From the NCBI RefSeq assembly GCF_947179515.1, contig NC_067473.1, forward strand, positions 104,538,282 to 104,602,281: DNA of 64,000 bases. The letters are read 5' to 3'. The position numbers were made by a program, and so were the translations under genes. Of this stretch, positions 59,769 through 64,000 are shown piece after piece. Numbering within the stretch: position 1 is the stretch's first letter; each line of letters begins with the position of its first letter. Origin of the DNA: Apodemus sylvaticus (Eukaryota > Chordata > Mammalia > Rodentia > Muridae). The notes below the pieces were generated by a model. The model saw nothing but the letters and a program-made list of their open reading frames with translations. It searched no databases and was not told the origin of the DNA.

Positions 59769-59993
59769 ATCTTTTTTTGCTTTGTTTTTTGCTTTTTTGT
59801 TTTTTTGTTTTTTGAGAGAGGGTTTCACTTTGTAGCCCTGGCTGTCCTGGAACTCACTCTGTAGACCAGGCTGGACTCGAACTCAGAAATCTTTCTGCCT
59901 CTGCCTCTGCCTCTGCCTCTGCCTCTGCCTCTGCCTCTGCCTCTGCCTCCCAAGTGCTGTGATTAAAGGCGTGTACCACCACTGCGCTGCAGG
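59769..59993 (-). mobile_element. B1 SINE with CTGCCT expansion and TSD
   Basis: The T-rich tail complement (59769-59812), GAGAGAGGGTTTCACTTTG, GCCCTGGCTGTCCTGGAAC, CAGGCTGGACTCGAACTC and CAAGTGCTGTGATTAAAGG give a B1 on the minus strand. GGTTTACAT flanks it at 59760-59768 and 59994-60002. The usual TGCCTCTGCCTCC segment is expanded to nine CTGCCT units (59895-59948). Confidence 0.93.
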
Positions 59994-60002
59994 GGTTTAC
60001 AT

Positions 60003-60273
60003 GTCAAAGCATTAAAATCCCTATCTGAACATTCCATACACAAACCTAAAAATAGTATCCAAAGTGCACCCATTTATTCTAATTAAAAAAATCAGTTAAA
60101 CTTAATTTTGTTTTCACATCTCTTCATTTTAATGAGAGGTCATCTACCATGCCCTGCAGTGTGTAAAATTTTGGTTGATATATTCAAGTTATACTCATTG
60201 AGGATATATTTTCTGCCTGTGGAGTAAATGTTCATAAAGCCAGCTCATCAATACCTTCACTGGAAAACCCTGT
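60003..60273. other. No feature recognised
   Basis: Short unique segment. Confidence 0.4.
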
Positions 60274-61184
60274 TCTTTTTATTTTTATTCCATATATTTA
60301 TTTACATTTCAAATGATTTCCCCTTTTCTAGACCACCACTCCCCGAAAGTCCCATCAGCCCCCTTCCCTCCCCCTATTTTCCCACCCAACCCTTCCCACT
60401 TCCCTGTTCTGGTTTTGCCCTATACTGCTTCACTGAGTCTTTCCAGAACAAGGGGCCACTCCTCCATTCTTCTAGTACCTCATTTGATGTGTGGATTATG
60501 TTTTTGATATTCCAGTTTTCTAGGTTAATATCCACTTATTAGTGAGTGCATACCGTGATTCATCTTTTAAGTCTGGATTACCTTACTTAGTATGTTATTC
60601 TCCAGCTCCATCCACTTGCCTAAGAATTTCATGAATTCATTGTTTCTAATGGCTGAATATTACTCCATTGTGTATATATACCACAGTTTTTGCATCCATT
60701 CTTCTGTTGAGGGATACCTGGGTTCTTTCCAACTTCTGGCAATTATAAATAGGGCTGCTATGAACATAGTGAAACATGTATCCTTATTACATGCTGGGGA
60801 ATCTTCTGGGTATATGCCCAGGAGTGGTATAGTAGGATCTTCTGGAAGTGAGGTGCCTAGTTTTCGGAGGAACAGCCAGACTGACTTCCAGTGTGGTTGT
60901 ACCAATTTGCAACCCCACCAGCAGTGGAGGAGTGTTCCTCTTTCTCCACATCCTTGCCAATATCTGCTGTCTACTGAATTTTTAATCTTAGCCATTCTGA
61001 CTGGTGTAAGGTGAAATCTCAGGGTTGTTTTGATTTGCATTTCCCTAATGACTAATGAAGATGAGCATTTTTTAAGATGCTTCTCCACCATCTGAAGTTC
61101 TTCAGGTGAAAATTCTTTGTTTAAATCTGTACTCCATTGTTCAATAGGGTTATTTGGTTTTCTGGAGTCTAACTTCTTGCATTC
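60274..61184 (-). mobile_element. 5'-truncated LINE-1 (short 3' UTR)
   Basis: A minus-strand L1 starting at a T-rich tail and ATTCCATATATTTATTTACA. The 3' UTR runs to about 60535, then ORF2 C-terminal coding sequence to about 61176, where it stops at CTAACTTCTTG. A 143-codon open stretch (61091-60660) keeps the Cys-rich motif (YWQGCGERGTLLHCWWGC). It lies head to tail with the next L1. Confidence 0.92.
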
Positions 61185-64000
61185 CCTTTTTTTTCAATTT
61201 ATTGATATATTTATTTATTTACATTTCGAATGATTTCCCCTTTTCTGGACCCCACTTCCCGAAAGTCCCATCAGTCCCCTTCCCTCCCCCTATTTTCCCA
61301 CCCAACCCTTCCCACTTCCCTGTTCCGATTTTGCTCTATACTGCTTCACTGAGTCTTTCCAGAACAAGGGGCCACTCCTCCTTTCTTCTTGTACCTCATT
61401 TGATGTGTGGATTATGTTTTGGGTATTCCAGTTTTCTAGGTTAATATCCACTTATTAGTGAGTGCATACCATGATTCATCTTTTGAGTCTGGGTTACTTC
61501 ACTTAGTATGATGTTCTCCAGCTCCATCCATTTGCCTAAGAATTTCATGAATTCATTGTTTCTAATGGCTGAATAGTACTCCATTGTGTAGATATAGCAC
61601 ATTTTTTGCATCCACTCTTCTGTTGAGGGATACCTGGGTTCTTTCCAGCTTCTGGTAATTATAAATAGGGCTGTTATGAACATAGTGGAACATGTATCCT
61701 TATTACATGCAGGGGAATATTTTGGGTATATGCCCAGGAGTGGTATAACAGGATCTTCTGGAAGTGAGGTGCCCAGTTTTTGGAGGAACCACCAGACTGA
61801 TTTCCAATTTGCAACCCCACCAGCAGTGGAGGAGTGTTCCTCTTTCTTCACACCCTCTCCAACACCTGCTGTCTCCTGAATTTTTAATCTTAGCCATTCT
61901 GACTGCTGTAAGGTGAAATCTCAGGGTTGTTTTGATTTGCATTTCCCTAATGACTAATGAAGTTGAGCATTTTTTAAGATGCTTCACAGCCATCCTAAAT
62001 TCTTCAGGTGAGAATTCTTTGTTTAACCCTGTACCCCATTTTTAATTGGGTTGTTTGGTTTTCTGGAGTCTAACTTCTTGAGTTCTTTATATATATTGGA
62101 TATTAGCCCTCTATCTGATGTAGGATTGGTGAAGATCTTTTCCCAATTTGTTGGTTTCTGATTTGTCCTCTTGATGGTGTCCTTTGCCTTACAGAAACTT
62201 TGTAATTTTATGAGGTCCCATTTGTCAATTCTTGATCTTAGAGCATATGCTATTGGTGATCTGTTCAGGAACTTTCCCCCTGTATGGATGTCCTCAAGGG
62301 TCTTCCCCAGTTTCTTTTCTATTAGCTTCAGAGTGTCTGGCTTTATGTGGAGGTCCTTGATCCATTTGGAGTTGAGCTTAGTACAAGGAAACAAGGATGG
62401 ATCAGTTCCCATTCTTCTACATGCTGACCTCCAGTTGAACCAGCGCCATTTGTTGAAAAGGCTATCTTTATTCCATTGGATGTTTATCACCTGTTTGTTG
62501 AGGATCAAGTGGTTATAGGTGTATGGGTTCATTTCTGGATCTTCAATTCTATTCCATTGGTCCACTTGTCTGTCACTGTGGCAATACCATGCAATTTTTA
62601 ACACTATTGCTCTTTAGTATTGCTTGAGGTCAGGGATACTGATTCCCCCAGATTTCCTTTATTGTTGAGAATAGTTTTAGCTATCCTGGGTATTTTGTCA
62701 TTCCAGATGAATTTGGGGATTGCTCTTTCTAACTCTGTGAAGAATTGAGTTGGGATTTTGATGGGTATTGCATTGAATCTGTATATTGCTTTTGGCAAAA
62801 TGGCCATTTTAACTATATTAATCCTGCTGATCCATGAGCATGGGAGGTTTTTCTATTTTTTGAGGTCTTCTTCCATTTCCCTCTTCATAGTCTTGAAGTT
62901 CTTGTCATACAGATCTTTCACATGTTTGGTAAGAGTCACCCCAAGGTACTTTATACTGTTTGTGGCTATTGTGAAGGGAGTCATTTCCCTAATTTCTTTC
63001 TCAGCCTGCTTATCCTTTTTGAGTATAGGAAGGCCACTGATTTGCTTGAGTTGATTTTATAACCTGCCACTTTGTTGAAGTTGTTTATCACCTGTAGGAG
63101 CTCTCTAGTGGAGTTTTTTGGTTCACTTAGGTAGACTATCATGTCCTCTGCAAATAATGATAGTTTGACTTCTTCCTTTCCAATTTGTATCCCTTTGACC
63201 TCCTTATGTTGTCGAATTGCCAAAGCTAGTACCTCAAGTACAATATTAAAAAGATAAGGAGAAAGGGGGCAGCCCTGTCTAGTCCCTGATTTTAGTGGGA
63301 TTGCTTCAAGTTTCTCTCCATTTAGTTTGATGCTGGCTACCGGTTTGCTGTATATTGCTTTTACTATGTTTAGGTATGGGCCTTGGATTGCATTGATGGA
63401 TTTCCGTATATTGAACCAACCCCGTATCCCTGGGATAAAGCCTATTTCATCATACTGGATGATCTTTTTGATGTCTTCCTGGATTCGGTTGGCAAGAATT
63501 TTATTGTGTATTTTTGCATTGATGTTCATAATGGAAATTGGTCTGAAGTTCTCTTTCTTTGTTGGATCCTTGTGTGGTTTTGGTATCAGTGTAATTGTGG
63601 CTTTGTAGAAGGAATTGGGTAGTGTTCCTTCTGTTTCAATTTTGTGGAATAGTTTAAGAATATTGGTGTTAGATCTTCTTTTAAGGTCTGATAGAATTCT
63701 GCACTGAAACCATCTGGACCTGTGCTTTTTATGGTTGGAAGACTTTCTATGACCCCTTTATTTCTTTAGGGGTTATGGGACTGTTTAGATGATCTATTTG
63801 GTCCTGATTTAATTTTGCTATTTTGTATATGTCAAGGAAATTGTCCATTTCCTCCAGATTCTCTAGTTGTGGTGAGTATGGGCTTTTGTAGTAGGATCTG
63901 ATGATTTTTTGGATTTTCTCAGTTTCTGTTGTTATATCCCCCTTTTCATTTCTAATTTTGTTAATTTGGATACTTTCTCTGTGCCCTCTGGTCAGTGTGG
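61185..64000 (-). mobile_element. LINE-1 running off the right edge
   Basis: A minus-strand L1: T run at about 61186-61195, short 3' UTR to about 61440, ORF2 stop at 61441-61443, then ORF2 to the window end (the GHRES..-equivalent linker region at 63975-64000). The 5' part lies outside. Large open stretches remain at 62023-62604 and 62981-63529. Confidence 0.95.
61441..64000 (-). pseudogene. L1 ORF2 with reverse transcriptase deletion
   Basis: The order along ORF2 is intact, but several lesions are visible. A 14-bp deletion near 61805 removes bases before CAATTTGC and shifts the frame. Motif C reads FAED (Glu codon at 63146-63148) in place of FADD. About 39 codons covering motif A (the LDAEKAFD block present in L1-1) are missing at about 63385, where SINAI is followed directly by QGPYLN. 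That deletion is in frame. Both halves of the polymerase active site are therefore damaged. The endonuclease part is not in the window. Confidence 0.88.

Overview
The window is non-coding DNA from a murid rodent. It carries murine LINE-1 (L1) copies at every age, rodent SINEs of the B1, B2 and B3 types, and MT-type (MaLR), ERV1-like, ERVK-like and ERV-L relics. It also has the usual mammalian microsatellites and is AT-rich. The youngest L1s share a short 3' UTR ending in AAATGTAAATAAA..TCGAATAAAA, and none of the longer 3' UTRs I associate with the active mouse A/T/G families is present. I therefore lean towards rat or a close relative over Mus, but this is judged from memory of the families, not from an alignment. 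I found no host gene exon, tRNA, rRNA, CRISPR array or bacterial feature. Every long reading frame I could identify is an L1 ORF1/ORF2 relic.

Layout. Bases 1-9000 are a nested L1 stack. A plus-strand L1 with an inverted 5' part ends near 3890. It abuts a minus-strand L1 that runs to its own promoter repeats at 7770-8308. That second L1 is interrupted by another L1 3' end (4426-5297) and flanked by a small twin-primed L1 (8309-8957). Bases 9-25 kb are mostly old DNA with fragments of old L1 3' ends, a clean solo LTR at 13828-14150, SINEs and microsatellites. Bases 25.5-28.5 kb hold two young insertions. One is an L1 3' end plus about 350 bp of apparent transduced sequence between two perfect 134-bp direct repeats. 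The other is a twin-primed L1 with a 14-bp target-site duplication (TSD). Bases 28.8-34.3 kb are one old minus-strand L1 hosting three later insertions: two LTRs and an inverted L1. Bases 35.5-39 kb contain a large ATAC/ATGC microsatellite, SINE and L1 pieces, and two ERV-L pol relics facing each other. Bases 39-60 kb are mainly unrecognised AT-rich DNA with scattered L1s and an LTR-like insert at 47863-48715. Bases 60.3-64 kb are two same-strand L1s in tandem, the second running off the window.

How it works together. The L1 reverse transcriptase is the likely source of nearly everything recognisable here: L1 itself, the SINEs it mobilises in trans, and the twin-priming inversions. At least six L1s show the head-to-head inverted 5' structure. 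No L1 in the window is intact: reading frames are broken by stops, indels, deletions or active-site changes. The most notable objects are the 134-bp-flanked L1/transduction insert, the in-frame ORF1-ORF2 deletion fusion at 6300-7025, the retained promoter monomers of the same L1, and the opposed ERV-L pol relics. I found no convincing undescribed biological system.
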